Part shown: in pieces, positions 27,963-37,387 of the stretch
How the letters are laid out: each line of letters opens with the position of its first letter
Position numbering within the stretch: position 1 is the stretch's first letter
NCBI GenBank assembly: GCA_020025135.1
Contig: JAHHSQ010000002.1
Location: forward strand, 1-64,000
Origin: Pectinatus sp.
Lineage (GTDB): Bacteria; Bacillota; Negativicutes; Selenomonadales; Selenomonadaceae
DNA length: 64,000 nt
Direction of reading: 5' to 3'
Notes under the pieces: model-generated
Told to the model about the DNA's origin: nothing
Seen by the model: the letters and a program-made list of their open reading frames with translations, nothing else
Databases searched by the model: none
Program-made: the position numbers and the translations under genes

Positions 27963-27994
27963 AAAAAAAAGATAGTATTCACTATCTTTTTTTT
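27963..27994 (-). terminator. Terminator between cheR and sbcD
   Basis: Stem AAAAAAAAGATAGT / ACTATCTTTTTTTT with a 4-nt loop, directly ahead of the sbcD ribosome site; ends the cheR transcript. Confidence 0.85.
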
Positions 27995-28034
27995 ATACTA
28001 TAATCTTTCAACCAGTTTAACTATAAACAAAAAA

Positions 28035-28826
28035 TCACTTATTTTCTGGATGTTCATAGAAGAAAGGTCTCGTGCTCTTAAAGCCCATGTCACGATAGTT
28101 GAGAATTGCTTCCGTTCCACCGACAAACAAAATTCCACCTGGTTTTAAAGAATTAAAGAAGTTGCGATAGAGCTTATCTTTCGCTTCTTCCGTAAAATAA
28201 ATGACGACATTGCGGCACAAAATCAAATCAAAATTGCTTTCAAAGCGGTCTTTTAACAAATTATGCCGTCTAAATTCGACCATATTTTTTATCTTTTGAC
28301 AAACAGCATATTTTCCATCGCTCGTTTTGGTAAAATATTTTTGTTTACGACTGAGAGAAATTGATTTTAATTCGTTTTCAGTATAAACGCCTTCCTTAGC
28401 TTTTGCTAAGATATCAACGTCTAAATCGGTAGCTAAAATGCGGTGTCTCATGCCAGGCGTTTTTTCATCCAAAATCATGGCAATAGAGTAAGGTTCTGCC
28501 CCAATAGAACATCCTGCACTCCAGATATTAAGGCGTGAAGATTTAGCCAATAATTGCGGAATAACCACCATTTCCAATTCAGAAAATTTCTCTGGGGTAC
28601 GGAAAAATTCTGACACGTTGATAGTCAAATATTCCACAAAATCCGCAAACTCTTTCTTATCTTTTACTGCAAAATTATAATAATCTAGCAGATTACTATA
28701 TCCCTTTCTCATCACCAAATTATTGATGCGCCGCTTCATTTGCGCTTCTTTGTACAAATTCAAATCTATACCAGTTTTAGCAGCTAGTAATCCTTTAAAT
28801 TCTTTCCATTGGGAATCAGTTATCAT
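28035..28826 (-). CDS. cheR: CheR-type chemotaxis protein methyltransferase
   Basis: 263 aa. CheR methylates glutamates on chemoreceptors using SAM. The N-terminal helical domain has KTGIDLNLYKEAQMKRRINNLV; the catalytic domain has NVSEFFRTPEKF, LNIWSAGCSIGAEPYSIAMIL, ILATDLDVDILAKAKEGVY and LILCRNVVIYF. The start chosen is ATG 28826, preceded by GGAG; an upstream ATG at 28925 would overlap the radical SAM gene and is disfavoured. No other che gene is adjacent, but a chemoreceptor is encoded at 49846-51636. Confidence 0.92.
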   Translation of the reverse strand: MITDSQWKEFKGLLAAKTGIDLNLYKEAQMKRRINNLVMRKGYSNLLDYYNFAVKDKKEFADFVEYLTINVSEFFRTPEKFSELEMVVIPQLLAKSSRLNIWSAGCSIGAEPYSIAMILDEKTPGMRHRILATDLDVDILAKAKEGVYTENELKSISLSRKQKYFTKTSDGKYAVCQKIKNMVEFRRHNLLKDRFESNFDLILCRNVVIYFTEEAKDKLYRNFFNSLKPGGILFVGGTEAILNYRDMGFKSTRPFFYEHPENK

Positions 28827-28911
28827 TATATTCGTCTCCTTTTTCTGCGGATTAAAAATGGTGTAAGTAGGCTTTCCCCAAGTCATATCTAGCGTTAAAT
28901 TATTACAAATG

Positions 28912-30159
28912 TCAGTTTTTTTCATTATTTTGATAGTGACTAAAACTGCCGATAGTGAGATGAGGAAATTCTCCCTTCAAGCCACCCAAAAACATTTTTG
29001 TGCCAAGGGGCGGAGCATCGCAAGTCACACGCTCCAAGAAATAATCAGGGTCAATATTCAAATTGCGCACCTGAACCATATCTACTGGTGTTTCGCGCAA
29101 AAACTTACGCCAAGCTGCAGACTCAACTTTGTTATCATTGAAACCAGGGAAATACAGCATATTTAGGGAAATATGCACACCATGCTCCTTCGCATAACGG
29201 ATAGAGTTTTGCACATCCAGCAAAGAATAATTGGAGCGATAATAAGCCGCATAATTTTCTGGTACGGCACTAATAATGCTGACACGCATACTATCCAAAC
29301 CAGCATCGACAATAGCCTCTATCCCAGTTGTAAAGCCAGCGTTAGTATTAATGTTTATTTGACCTCGCAACGTTTTCTGACGAATGGCCCGAATAGCTGG
29401 AGCAATGGTTTGATAGGCTAACGATGGTTCTCCCTCACAGCCTTGACCAAAACTGATAATGGCTTCAGGGGCTCGTTGTAAATGATAAGAACCTATCTCT
29501 GTTACTTCCTCTACAGTAGGCCTAAAGGTAATACGACTTTGCGGAGAGGCACAACACTGGCTCTCTTGCAAGGAGATACATCCCAAGCAATGGGCATTAC
29601 ATACCGGAGAAGTTGGTATACCAGCTTCCCAACGTCCATAAAACATATTTTGCGCCGTACAACAGTGCCACTCTAAAGAACAATGCGCCAAATGCTTGAC
29701 CAAACGATTGTGAGGAAATAATTTTTCTACCTCTAGTATGCGTGCTTTCAACTCACCATCATTGTATATTGCTGGGTCCCACTTATCATTTTTATCTGTA
29801 TATAAAGCTGCCATATAAAGTTCATCACGATATAAAGCAACAGCCGTATAACCATAAAGTGGAAGTGGCACAGCATTTTCTTCTGCCATAAATGCCGGCA
29901 AATAAGTTCGCGTATATCCAGCTGGCAAAATAGCAGCTACCGCCTGACCTGCAATCGGAATTATTTCATCATTTTGAATACCCAACGGCATCCGCTGAGG
30001 CAAAAACATCAAATCAGCGGTATCTGGCAGTGGCAATAAATCTTGTTTTCGCAGTGGCACATTGATATGCCCAGTACGACCAAGAGCTTGTACGCCTGGA
30101 GCATCAAAAATTTCTCCATTTTCATCCGCATAAAGAAGTGTTACTTTCGCTTTACTCAA
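28912..30159 (-). CDS. Radical SAM protein of unknown substrate
   Basis: 415 aa. An N-terminal ~160-aa domain with no recognised motif is followed by a radical SAM core. The iron-sulfur motif is CNAHCLGC (CX3CX2C), followed by IISFGQGCEGEPSL and NINTNAGFTTGIEAIVDAGLDSMRVSI, which fit the SAM-binding barrel. Extra Cys near the cluster (AHCSLEWHCC, QESQCC) could hold an auxiliary cluster. The neighbour cheR gives no hint of function. It is not one of the well-known families (BioB, HemN, PflA, MiaB) by motif. Confidence 0.82.
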   Translation of the reverse strand: MSKAKVTLLYADENGEIFDAPGVQALGRTGHINVPLRKQDLLPLPDTADLMFLPQRMPLGIQNDEIIPIAGQAVAAILPAGYTRTYLPAFMAEENAVPLPLYGYTAVALYRDELYMAALYTDKNDKWDPAIYNDGELKARILEVEKLFPHNRLVKHLAHCSLEWHCCTAQNMFYGRWEAGIPTSPVCNAHCLGCISLQESQCCASPQSRITFRPTVEEVTEIGSYHLQRAPEAIISFGQGCEGEPSLAYQTIAPAIRAIRQKTLRGQININTNAGFTTGIEAIVDAGLDSMRVSIISAVPENYAAYYRSNYSLLDVQNSIRYAKEHGVHISLNMLYFPGFNDNKVESAAWRKFLRETPVDMVQVRNLNIDPDYFLERVTCDAPPLGTKMFLGGLKGEFPHLTIGSFSHYQNNEKN

Positions 30160-30237
30160 ATTTCAACTACTGCTAAGCAATGTAAATTTTACTTTCTTAC
30201 AAACTTACAGCAGTGACACCGCCTTTCTCTCTATCAT

Positions 30238-30807
30238 TTATTTCTTTTCTACATAAAAGTGTTGTAAAACTTGGCACCATTCTAACGGTAAAAAATGGGG
30301 CAAAGTATAACGATGTTCACCCAGTACTAAATAAACCACATCTGCCTTGGCTAAAGGTGCCAACATTTTCTCTGTAACTAAATAGGTGGCAAAGTGGTCA
30401 TCCAAATAATATGGTTTTGGCAGACGAACAAACTGGACCTTTGCCCCGCTAATATATTGTAAACGAGGTTGAGCGTGTTTGGAAAATACAACATCAGACA
30501 AAACATCTTGCGGAATGAGAATATCCAATTCTCGCTTCTGTTTGTATTTCCCATTATTCCCATAACAATATCTAGTAGCTTGTACATAAATAGAAAAAAG
30601 CCGTTTTGGCGCATTTTTTTCATCTTTATTGGAGGAAGTTTTTGTGGTCAACTCATGTTTTACCGGCACATAGTAGTCGTAGGCACTGGCCACTGTAGTA
30701 GCCTTTTCACTCACTTCCGTGCGCATCTTGGCAGCTGCTGTTTGCACACCACTGCCTACAACCAACATTAGTACACATAATAATGTAATTATCTTAACAT
30801 TTTTCAA
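30238..30807 (-). CDS. Exported protein of unknown function
   Basis: 189 aa with a clear signal peptide (KIITLLCVLMLVVGSGVQTAAA). The mature part contains SIYVQATRYCYGNNGKY, LDILIPQDVLSDVVFSK and HRYTLPHFLPLEW. No family recognised. Its start overlaps the copZ stop region by 14 bp, so it may be translated with copZ, which suggests, without proving, a role in metal handling in the periplasm. Confidence 0.72.
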   Translation of the reverse strand: MKNVKIITLLCVLMLVVGSGVQTAAAKMRTEVSEKATTVASAYDYYVPVKHELTTKTSSNKDEKNAPKRLFSIYVQATRYCYGNNGKYKQKRELDILIPQDVLSDVVFSKHAQPRLQYISGAKVQFVRLPKPYYLDDHFATYLVTEKMLAPLAKADVVYLVLGEHRYTLPHFLPLEWCQVLQHFYVEKK

Positions 30808-31009
30808 TTTTTGTTACTTGATACCCTTCATCACTAATAGCGTTCTTAATCGTTTCATCGTCAGTGCTACAATCAACAACAGCAAACTTTCCACTCAAAT
30901 TGACATCTTTTACTGCATGCATTCCTTCCAAATCAGCTAATGCCGAACGAACATGATTAGTGCAATGTTCACAACTCATACCTTCAATATAAATCTTCTT
31001 CATTTCCAA
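30794..31009 (-). CDS. copZ: Copper chaperone-like heavy-metal-associated protein
   Basis: 71 aa single HMA domain. The metal site GMSCEHCTNHV has the CXXC motif, and the fold signature ends with AISDEGYQVTKIE. Proteins of this kind pass Cu(I) to CopA, which is encoded 267 bp upstream on the same strand. The space between contains only a small TAGGCAA/TTGCCTA hairpin near 31133-31157. Confidence 0.9.
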   Translation of the reverse strand: MEMKKIYIEGMSCEHCTNHVRSALADLEGMHAVKDVNLSGKFAVVDCSTDDETIKNAISDEGYQVTKIEKC

Positions 31010-31275
31010 AACCTCACTTTTCTTTTTTATTCTATCTTAAGGGATTTTTCACCAAAAATTTCTACTGTCACATAGAGATGCCTACTTAAAATTAGCTATG
31101 CTCAAGCGTCAACAAATTTTAACCTCCCATGTAGGCAAACATCACTACTTGCCTATGACTAACAATATAGCCAAGTTGTTTAGCTTACAAGACCATCCAC
31201 AAAATTTTGAGAATAAATAAAACAAACCACAGCTAAAAAAAACAAGCATTTCTTGATTGTGACAATTTCTAACCA

Positions 31276-33480
31276 CTAACGTTGAAAACTAAAGCTTCTC
31301 AAACGCAGGGCATTGGATACAACAGACACAGAACTAAAACTCATTGCCAAAGCTGCAAAAACAGGATTGAGCAATGGCCCACCCCAAAAATGCAAAACTC
31401 CCATGGCAATAGGAATGCCGATGATATTATAGGCAAACGCCCAAAATAAATTTTGCTTTATATTTCTCATTGTAGCACGACTGAGGGCAATAGCACCAGC
31501 GACATCATTTAAATCACTATTTAACAAGACCACATCCGCCGTTTCCATGGCAATGTCTGTGCCAGAACCAATGGCAATACTGACGTCAGCTGCCGCTAAG
31601 GCGGGAGCATCATTAATGCCATCTCCCACCATCGCAATGGTCAAACCCTTGGTGCGCAAAATTTCCAATTCCTTACTCTTTTCTTCCGGCATCAATTCCG
31701 CACAATACTGGCTAATACCCAATTTATCGGCAACAAAACCAGCAGCTTTTTCGTTATCGCCGGTGAACATTACAGTGGCAATATTCAAATTTTGCAATTT
31801 GCGCAAAGCCTCTTCTGTGCCGGATTTAATACCGTCAGTGATAGCTAAAATACCATTACAATACTTTCCAGAAGCAACAAACACCACTGTTTTACCCATG
31901 ACAGCGAGATTTTCTGCCTTTAAAGATAACTCTTTATCTATCTCTACTCCATTATCTTCTAACCAATGAGGTTTGCCAACACGCACAATACTGCCATTAA
32001 TAATTGCCTCCACACCCATGCTATCGGCAGCTTGAAAGGCAGAAACACGTGGCACCTCCACATTATATTCTTCAGCCGCTTTCATAATAGCGCGCGCCAA
32101 GGGATGAGAAGAACCCTTTTCTGCACCAGCGGCTTGAGATAAGAGAGTCCTTTCATCTACGCCAGCCGGACAAATATCGACAACTGTCGGATTTCCATCC
32201 GTCAAAGTCCCAGTTTTATCTAAAACTACCGTATCTATCTTGCAAGCATTTTCTAAAGCGACGGCGTTTTTAATTAAAATACCATGTTCTGCTCCCTTCC
32301 CCATAGATACCATTATAGATGTCGGCGTAGCCAACCCCATAGCACAAGGACAAGCTACTACTAAAACGGCAATAAAAACCTGTAAAACAAACGGGAACGG
32401 CTCTCCCATACAATACCAAAAAATTGCTGCCAAAACTGCCAGACTCATCACAACGGGGACAAAAACAGCAGCAATTTTATCTGCCAATCGCGCAATTGGT
32501 GCTTTAGAACCCTGTGCTTCCTGCACTAAACGAACGATATTAGCAAGAACAGTATCACTGCCAACATTGGTAGCTTTATATTGAAAACTACCATTGGTGT
32601 TTACCGTAGCCGCATAGACGGTATCGCCAATATTTTTTTCCACCGGCAAAGCCTCTCCAGTAAGCATAGCTTCATTGACAATTCCCTTTCCATTAATAAC
32701 AACACCATCTACCGGCAACTTTTGGCCGCCTTTTATTATCAAAATGTCGTCTTTTTTTATGATAGAAGCCGGCACCTCTTTTTCTTCTCCTGTTATTGCA
32801 TCGATGAGAACGGCAGTCGGCGGTACTAAATTAAGCAACTTCTTAATCGCTGAAGAAGTCTTCTTCTTGGCCTTCCCTTCCAGATAATCACCTAAGGTAA
32901 CCAAAGTTAAAATCATGGCTGCGCTATCCAAATAAAGGTGCTTTAAATAGGAAACATCTCCAGTAAAAATACGATAAGCAGCATAAATACCGTATAAAAT
33001 AGCAGCACTGGTACTAACAGCAATCAATGAATCCATATCTGGATAACCGCTCAATAAACTGCGATATCCAGCCACATAATAACGATAATTTATAGCAACA
33101 ACTGGTACAAGTAAAACAAATAACGCTCCTACATAAACGTCATTTGTCATCGCCGGCAAAGGTAAATGCAACATCTTGGACATCGCTATATAAGAAATTA
33201 TGATGGCAAAGATAGCAGAAACAATTAACCGTATTTTTAAAATGCGTACCTTAGCCCCTTCATCTTCTTTTTCCTGGGGTTTTTCTAAACCATAGCCAGC
33301 CTTTTCTACCGCTTTTTTCAAGGTATTTTCGTCTAGAGAATCGACCTGAACAGTGAGCGTTTCCGTAGCTAAGTTTACATTAGCTTCTGCCACGCCAGGT
33401 AATTTTTTAGTGACGCGTTCTATTCTAGCTGCACAAGCTGCACAACTCATGCCTGTAACTTTGTATGTCTTTTTTTTCAT
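31276..33480 (-). CDS. copA: Copper-exporting P1B-type ATPase
   Basis: 734 aa. One N-terminal HMA domain (GMSCAACAARIERV), then membrane helices, the TGEALPVEK actuator motif, the CPC metal channel in VACPCAMGLATPTS, the phosphorylation site VLDKTGTLTDG, HP in GSSHPLARAI, MFTGDNEKAA and MVGDGINDAPALAAADV. The pattern is that of CopA Cu(I) exporters in the inner membrane. It is followed by copZ. Upstream it is divergent from ispE across a 240-bp spacer. Confidence 0.94.
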   Translation of the reverse strand: MKKKTYKVTGMSCAACAARIERVTKKLPGVAEANVNLATETLTVQVDSLDENTLKKAVEKAGYGLEKPQEKEDEGAKVRILKIRLIVSAIFAIIISYIAMSKMLHLPLPAMTNDVYVGALFVLLVPVVAINYRYYVAGYRSLLSGYPDMDSLIAVSTSAAILYGIYAAYRIFTGDVSYLKHLYLDSAAMILTLVTLGDYLEGKAKKKTSSAIKKLLNLVPPTAVLIDAITGEEKEVPASIIKKDDILIIKGGQKLPVDGVVINGKGIVNEAMLTGEALPVEKNIGDTVYAATVNTNGSFQYKATNVGSDTVLANIVRLVQEAQGSKAPIARLADKIAAVFVPVVMSLAVLAAIFWYCMGEPFPFVLQVFIAVLVVACPCAMGLATPTSIMVSMGKGAEHGILIKNAVALENACKIDTVVLDKTGTLTDGNPTVVDICPAGVDERTLLSQAAGAEKGSSHPLARAIMKAAEEYNVEVPRVSAFQAADSMGVEAIINGSIVRVGKPHWLEDNGVEIDKELSLKAENLAVMGKTVVFVASGKYCNGILAITDGIKSGTEEALRKLQNLNIATVMFTGDNEKAAGFVADKLGISQYCAELMPEEKSKELEILRTKGLTIAMVGDGINDAPALAAADVSIAIGSGTDIAMETADVVLLNSDLNDVAGAIALSRATMRNIKQNLFWAFAYNIIGIPIAMGVLHFWGGPLLNPVFAALAMSFSSVSVVSNALRLRSFSFQR

Positions 33481-33759
33481 GACAATAATATTCCTCCCCT
33501 TTCGTCAGCGTTTCATAGACCATTATAACACTAAAAAATCTATTTATAATTATTTTGCTAATATTTATTTTTGGAGAATTATCAAGACATTATTTCTTAA
33601 TACTACATTTAATTTATATAGCAATCTTCTATGAAATGCAATACCTAAAAACTACCTACCGAGAATTAGCATTGTATTGAAAGTCTTTTTAAATTATAAT
33701 ATCAATATAATTGTCGCTATTTGGCAACTAATTTTAAAATCAATAGTACAGGTGGAAAT

Positions 33760-34689
33760 ATGCTCACATTACTGGCCCACGCCAAAATAAATCTCACACT
33801 CGATGTTCTAGCAAAAAGACCAGATGGTTACCATGAAGTAGAAATGGTCATGCAATCCATTTCTCTTTCTGATAAACTATCTTTCATTCGCACCAATAAC
33901 AATGATTCAATAGAGTTGAGTGGTGATTTAATTCCTCAAGAAACGGTACAAAACAATCTTATTTACCGAGCTGCTAGCGCTTTTTTAAAATATAACGGCC
34001 TAACAGACGGAGTAAAAATTACCGTTAAGAAGAATATTCCGATTGCCACCGGCTTGGCTGGAGGTAGCACCGATGCAGCAGCCACTTTACACGGTCTCAA
34101 TATCCTCCTTAAACAAAATAATTCTATCTTAGAACTAGAACAACTTGCCTTAAAATTAGGCTCTGATGTGCCATTTTGCTTGACAGGTGGATTACAGCTT
34201 GCACAAGGGCGGGGAGAAAAACTCACCCCCATTAGTCCCATACCAAATTGCTCGCTTTTAATCGTCAAGCCACCATTTTCTCTCTCTACTCCTAAGATAT
34301 ACCAACTCTACGACTCTATGCCCAATCAAAAAAAAATAAAAACGCAAGAATTAATTGCACAATTTAGCAATGATTGTAAAATAGAGACTATTTTCCCTTA
34401 TCTGCTCAATAAATTGGAAAAACCAGCGTTCACCATAAAACCAAGTCTACAAATATATAAAGAAATGCTTTTACAAGCTGGTGCTGCGCACGTTATGATG
34501 TCTGGTAGTGGCCCCACGCTGTTTGCTATTAACAAGTCTTTAGAAGACAGCATCACGGTAAAAGAAAAATTTTTATGCGCCCTTAAAGCTACGTATAAAA
34601 AAACACTTCATCCCCAAGAACTTTCGCCAGAAGTATTTGTTACCACAGTAAAACCAACCTCTCATGGGTATGACCTCATAAATTCATAA
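33760..34689 (+). CDS. ispE: 4-diphosphocytidyl-2-C-methyl-D-erythritol kinase
   Basis: 309 aa GHMP kinase of the MEP isoprenoid pathway. Motifs are AHAKINLTLDVLAKRPDGYHEVEMVMQ at the N-terminus, the ATP loop KNIPIATGLAGGSTDAAATLH, GSDVPFCLTGG and MSGSGPTLFAI. The start chosen is ATG 33760 with GGTGG upstream; reading extends to a TTG at 33721. It is followed by glmU after 32 bp, in the plus-strand group ispE-glmU-prs. Confidence 0.94.
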   Translation: MLTLLAHAKINLTLDVLAKRPDGYHEVEMVMQSISLSDKLSFIRTNNNDSIELSGDLIPQETVQNNLIYRAASAFLKYNGLTDGVKITVKKNIPIATGLAGGSTDAAATLHGLNILLKQNNSILELEQLALKLGSDVPFCLTGGLQLAQGRGEKLTPISPIPNCSLLIVKPPFSLSTPKIYQLYDSMPNQKKIKTQELIAQFSNDCKIETIFPYLLNKLEKPAFTIKPSLQIYKEMLLQAGAAHVMMSGSGPTLFAINKSLEDSITVKEKFLCALKATYKKTLHPQELSPEVFVTTVKPTSHGYDLINS

Positions 34690-34721
34690 TAATTCATGAT
34701 TGCAAAGGAAAGGATTTCATC

Positions 34722-36089
34722 TTGGAAAATAATAATTTTATCACAATCGTGCTCGCTGCTGGAAAAGGCACCCGCATGAAATCAAAATTACCAAAAGTAT
34801 TGCATAAAGTTGGCGGTAAACCAATGGTCAATCGCGTTTTAGAGGCAGCTTCTCTAGCCGGTTCCGAAAAAAATATCGTCATCCTGGGTTTCGGCAAAGA
34901 AATGGTAGAAAAAGTATTACCTGAAAATACTGTAACGGTCCTACAAAAAGAACAATTAGGCACAGGTCACGCCGTTTTACAAGCCAAAGACCTTGTTAAT
35001 CCTGAAGATACGGTATTAATTTTGTGTGGCGATACGCCCTTACTATCTCCAGAAATGTTAAAGCACTTCACTACTGCCCATCATAAAAATAAAGTTGCTG
35101 CTTCTGTCTTGACGACGGTCATGCCCAATCCAACTGGTTATGGTCGCATCGTGCGCAACATGAATGGCCTCTTACAGAAAATTGTCGAGCATAAAGATGC
35201 CAACATTGCTGAATTGACAATTAAAGAAGTCAATACTGGTATTTACCTCTTTAACGCCAAATCGCTCTTTGAAGCATTGGAAAAAGTAGGAAATGATAAT
35301 GCTCAAGGGGAATATTACCTTCCGGATGTCCTTCCAATACTACACGATGCTGGCCAAAAAATAGAAGCCGTTGTAGTGGACGATTACGAAGAAACGCTTG
35401 GCATCAATTCTCGCCTACAACTTTCCCGTGCCGAAGCTATCTTGCGCGAAAGAAAGAACTACGAATTGATGCGTGACGGCGTAACCATTATTGACCCAGC
35501 GAATACCTACATTGATTCCGATGTAACCATAGAGCCAGACTGTATCATCTACCCATCCACTTGGATAGAGGGAAAAACAATTATTCACAGTGGCTGTGAA
35601 ATAGGACCTGGTTGTCGTTTTTCTGATGTAGAAATCGGTGCAAATAGCACTATTTCTTTCACCTATGCCCATGAATGTCGCATCGGCAAAAATGTCACGG
35701 TCGGTCCTTATGTACATTTGCGCCCTAATACTGTCATCTCTGACAATGTCCATATCGGTAACTTTATGGAAGTAAAAAATTCCAATATTGGCGAAGGCAC
35801 AAAGTTGCCCCACCTCAGCTACATCGGTGATTCCGATATTGGAAAAAAAGTCAATATGGGATGTGGCACCATCACCGTCAACTACGATGGAAAGGTAAAA
35901 CATCGCACCACTATTGCTGATAATGCCTTTGTCGGCTGCAATTCCAACTTAGTAGCACCAGTAACCGTAGGCGAAGGAGCTTATATCGGCGCAGGCTCAA
36001 CCATCACCAAAGATGTGCCCGCACATGAATTGGCTATTGCTCGGGAAAGACAAAAAAACATCCCAAATTGGGTAGATAAACGCCGTTAA
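34722..36089 (+). CDS. glmU: Bifunctional GlcN-1-P acetyltransferase / GlcNAc-1-P uridyltransferase
   Basis: 455 aa, full length. It makes UDP-GlcNAc for peptidoglycan and lipid A. The uridyltransferase half has LAAGKGTRMKSKLPKVLHKVGGKPM and LCGDTPLL. The C-terminal left-handed beta-helix hexapeptide repeats run through GNFMEVKNSNIGEGTKLPHLSYIGDSDIG and NYDGKVKHRT. The start is TTG 34722 with AAAGGA upstream. glmU-prs order is common in Firmicutes. Confidence 0.96.
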   Translation: MENNNFITIVLAAGKGTRMKSKLPKVLHKVGGKPMVNRVLEAASLAGSEKNIVILGFGKEMVEKVLPENTVTVLQKEQLGTGHAVLQAKDLVNPEDTVLILCGDTPLLSPEMLKHFTTAHHKNKVAASVLTTVMPNPTGYGRIVRNMNGLLQKIVEHKDANIAELTIKEVNTGIYLFNAKSLFEALEKVGNDNAQGEYYLPDVLPILHDAGQKIEAVVVDDYEETLGINSRLQLSRAEAILRERKNYELMRDGVTIIDPANTYIDSDVTIEPDCIIYPSTWIEGKTIIHSGCEIGPGCRFSDVEIGANSTISFTYAHECRIGKNVTVGPYVHLRPNTVISDNVHIGNFMEVKNSNIGEGTKLPHLSYIGDSDIGKKVNMGCGTITVNYDGKVKHRTTIADNAFVGCNSNLVAPVTVGEGAYIGAGSTITKDVPAHELAIARERQKNIPNWVDKRR

Positions 36090-36131
36090 TGGCTATTTCA
36101 AACAAATTTTATGGCCTTTTTCATCTTAACT

Positions 36132-36161
36132 ATGACTTTTTTTGTATATTTATGCTATAAT
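36132..36161 (+). promoter_or_regulatory. Extended -10 promoter upstream of prs
   Basis: TGCTATAAT (36153-36161) is an extended -10; ATGACT at 36132-36137 is a partial -35 at 18 bp. It would give a ~185-nt leader before prs. No riboswitch was recognised in that leader. Confidence 0.6.
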
Positions 36162-36352
36162 TAGTAAGTGATTTAAGCCTTTTTTCTAATTTCCGTAAAA
36201 TTTTATATTTATAGTGCTAAAACTAGTAACAACATCTCCCATGTTTCATCACTGGTAAAAATTTCAACGTTGTACTATTATTTGGTAAATGATTCGTGAA
36301 ATTACTGGGCTTGTAAAAACTATCTATTTTTAATTTCTATAGGAGGAACATT

Positions 36353-37324
36353 TTGTTGGACACTAAAAGATTATGTATTCTTACTGGAAACGCCAACCCA
36401 CAGCTGGCACAAGAAATAGTCGATTACATCGGCGTGGAATTGTGTCACGCTTTTGTCGGTCACTTTAACAACGGTGAAACCCAAGTAATGATAGGGGAAA
36501 GCATTCGTGGGAAAGATGTCTTTATTATCCAGCCAACCAGTCAACCTGTTAATGACAACTTAATGGAATTATTGGTTATGGTTGACGCTTGTAAGCGTGC
36601 TTCTGCTCGTCACATCACTGCTGTAGTACCTTACTATGCTTATGCCCGTCAAGACAGAAAAACTAGAGGACGCGAACCTATTTCTGCGAAATTAGTCGCC
36701 AACCTCATGACCGTTGCCGGTGTTAACCGCGTTGTAACAGTCGACCTACATGCTGGACAGATTCAAGGGTTCTTCGACATTCCAGTAGACCATTTGGCAG
36801 CCGCCCCAGTTCTTGCAGAATACATCAAGAAAAAAAATCTCGACAACATGGTAGTTGTTTCACCGGATTTAGGTGGTGTCACCAGAGCGCGTAGCTTAGC
36901 AGACAGATTAGATTCTCCTATTGCCATCATCGAAAAACGCCGTCCCGCTCCTGGCTTAGCAGAAGTGATGAGTTTAATCGGCGATGTCAATGGCAAAGAT
37001 GCCGTCATCATCGATGATATCGTAGATACTGCCGGTTCTTTGTGTGAAGGCGCTAAGGCCTTGAAAGCACGCGGGGCTCGTTCCATCTATGCTTGCTGTA
37101 CACACGGTATTCTCAGTGACCCAGCTATCCAACGCATTGATGATTCTCCTATTAGTGAATTAATTATTACCAATACCATCGCCCTTCCTAAGGAGAAACA
37201 CTCCAGCAAGGTCGTTTGCTTATCCATGGCTCCTGCCATTGGCGAAGCAATTAAGCGCATTTTCACACAAACCTCTGTCAGCCAGTTGTTTGATGTCGTA
37301 AATGCCGTAGCTACAAAAGTATAA
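36353..37324 (+). CDS. prs: Ribose-phosphate pyrophosphokinase
   Basis: 323 aa. It makes PRPP from ribose-5-phosphate and ATP for purines, pyrimidines, His and NAD. Motifs are HFNNGETQVMIGESIRG, DVFIIQPTSQPVNDNLMELL, YYAYARQDRKTRGREPISAKL, the Mg/PPi region VTVDLHAGQIQGFF and the PRPP loop AVIIDDIVDTAGSLCEGA. The start is TTG with GGAGGAAC upstream (a second TTG follows directly). It is followed by a strong terminator. Confidence 0.96.
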   Translation: MLDTKRLCILTGNANPQLAQEIVDYIGVELCHAFVGHFNNGETQVMIGESIRGKDVFIIQPTSQPVNDNLMELLVMVDACKRASARHITAVVPYYAYARQDRKTRGREPISAKLVANLMTVAGVNRVVTVDLHAGQIQGFFDIPVDHLAAAPVLAEYIKKKNLDNMVVVSPDLGGVTRARSLADRLDSPIAIIEKRRPAPGLAEVMSLIGDVNGKDAVIIDDIVDTAGSLCEGAKALKARGARSIYACCTHGILSDPAIQRIDDSPISELIITNTIALPKEKHSSKVVCLSMAPAIGEAIKRIFTQTSVSQLFDVVNAVATKV

Positions 37325-37331
37325 CCGAATG

Positions 37332-37361
37332 GGTCGTTGCCTTCTGGTAACGGCCTTTTTT
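37332..37361 (+). terminator. Terminator after prs
   Basis: 10-bp stem GGTCGTTGCC / GGTAACGGCC including two wobble pairs, TTCT loop and T6 tail, just ahead of pth. Confidence 0.85.
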
Positions 37362-37387
37362 CTAATTTTACTTGAAGAGGTATAAAT

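Noticed and set aside
31085..31230. 41-codon plus-strand frame beginning MLKRQQILTSHVGK between copZ and copA
   Set aside because: It vaguely resembles a transposase N-terminus but is too short and matches no motif; kept only as a remark.
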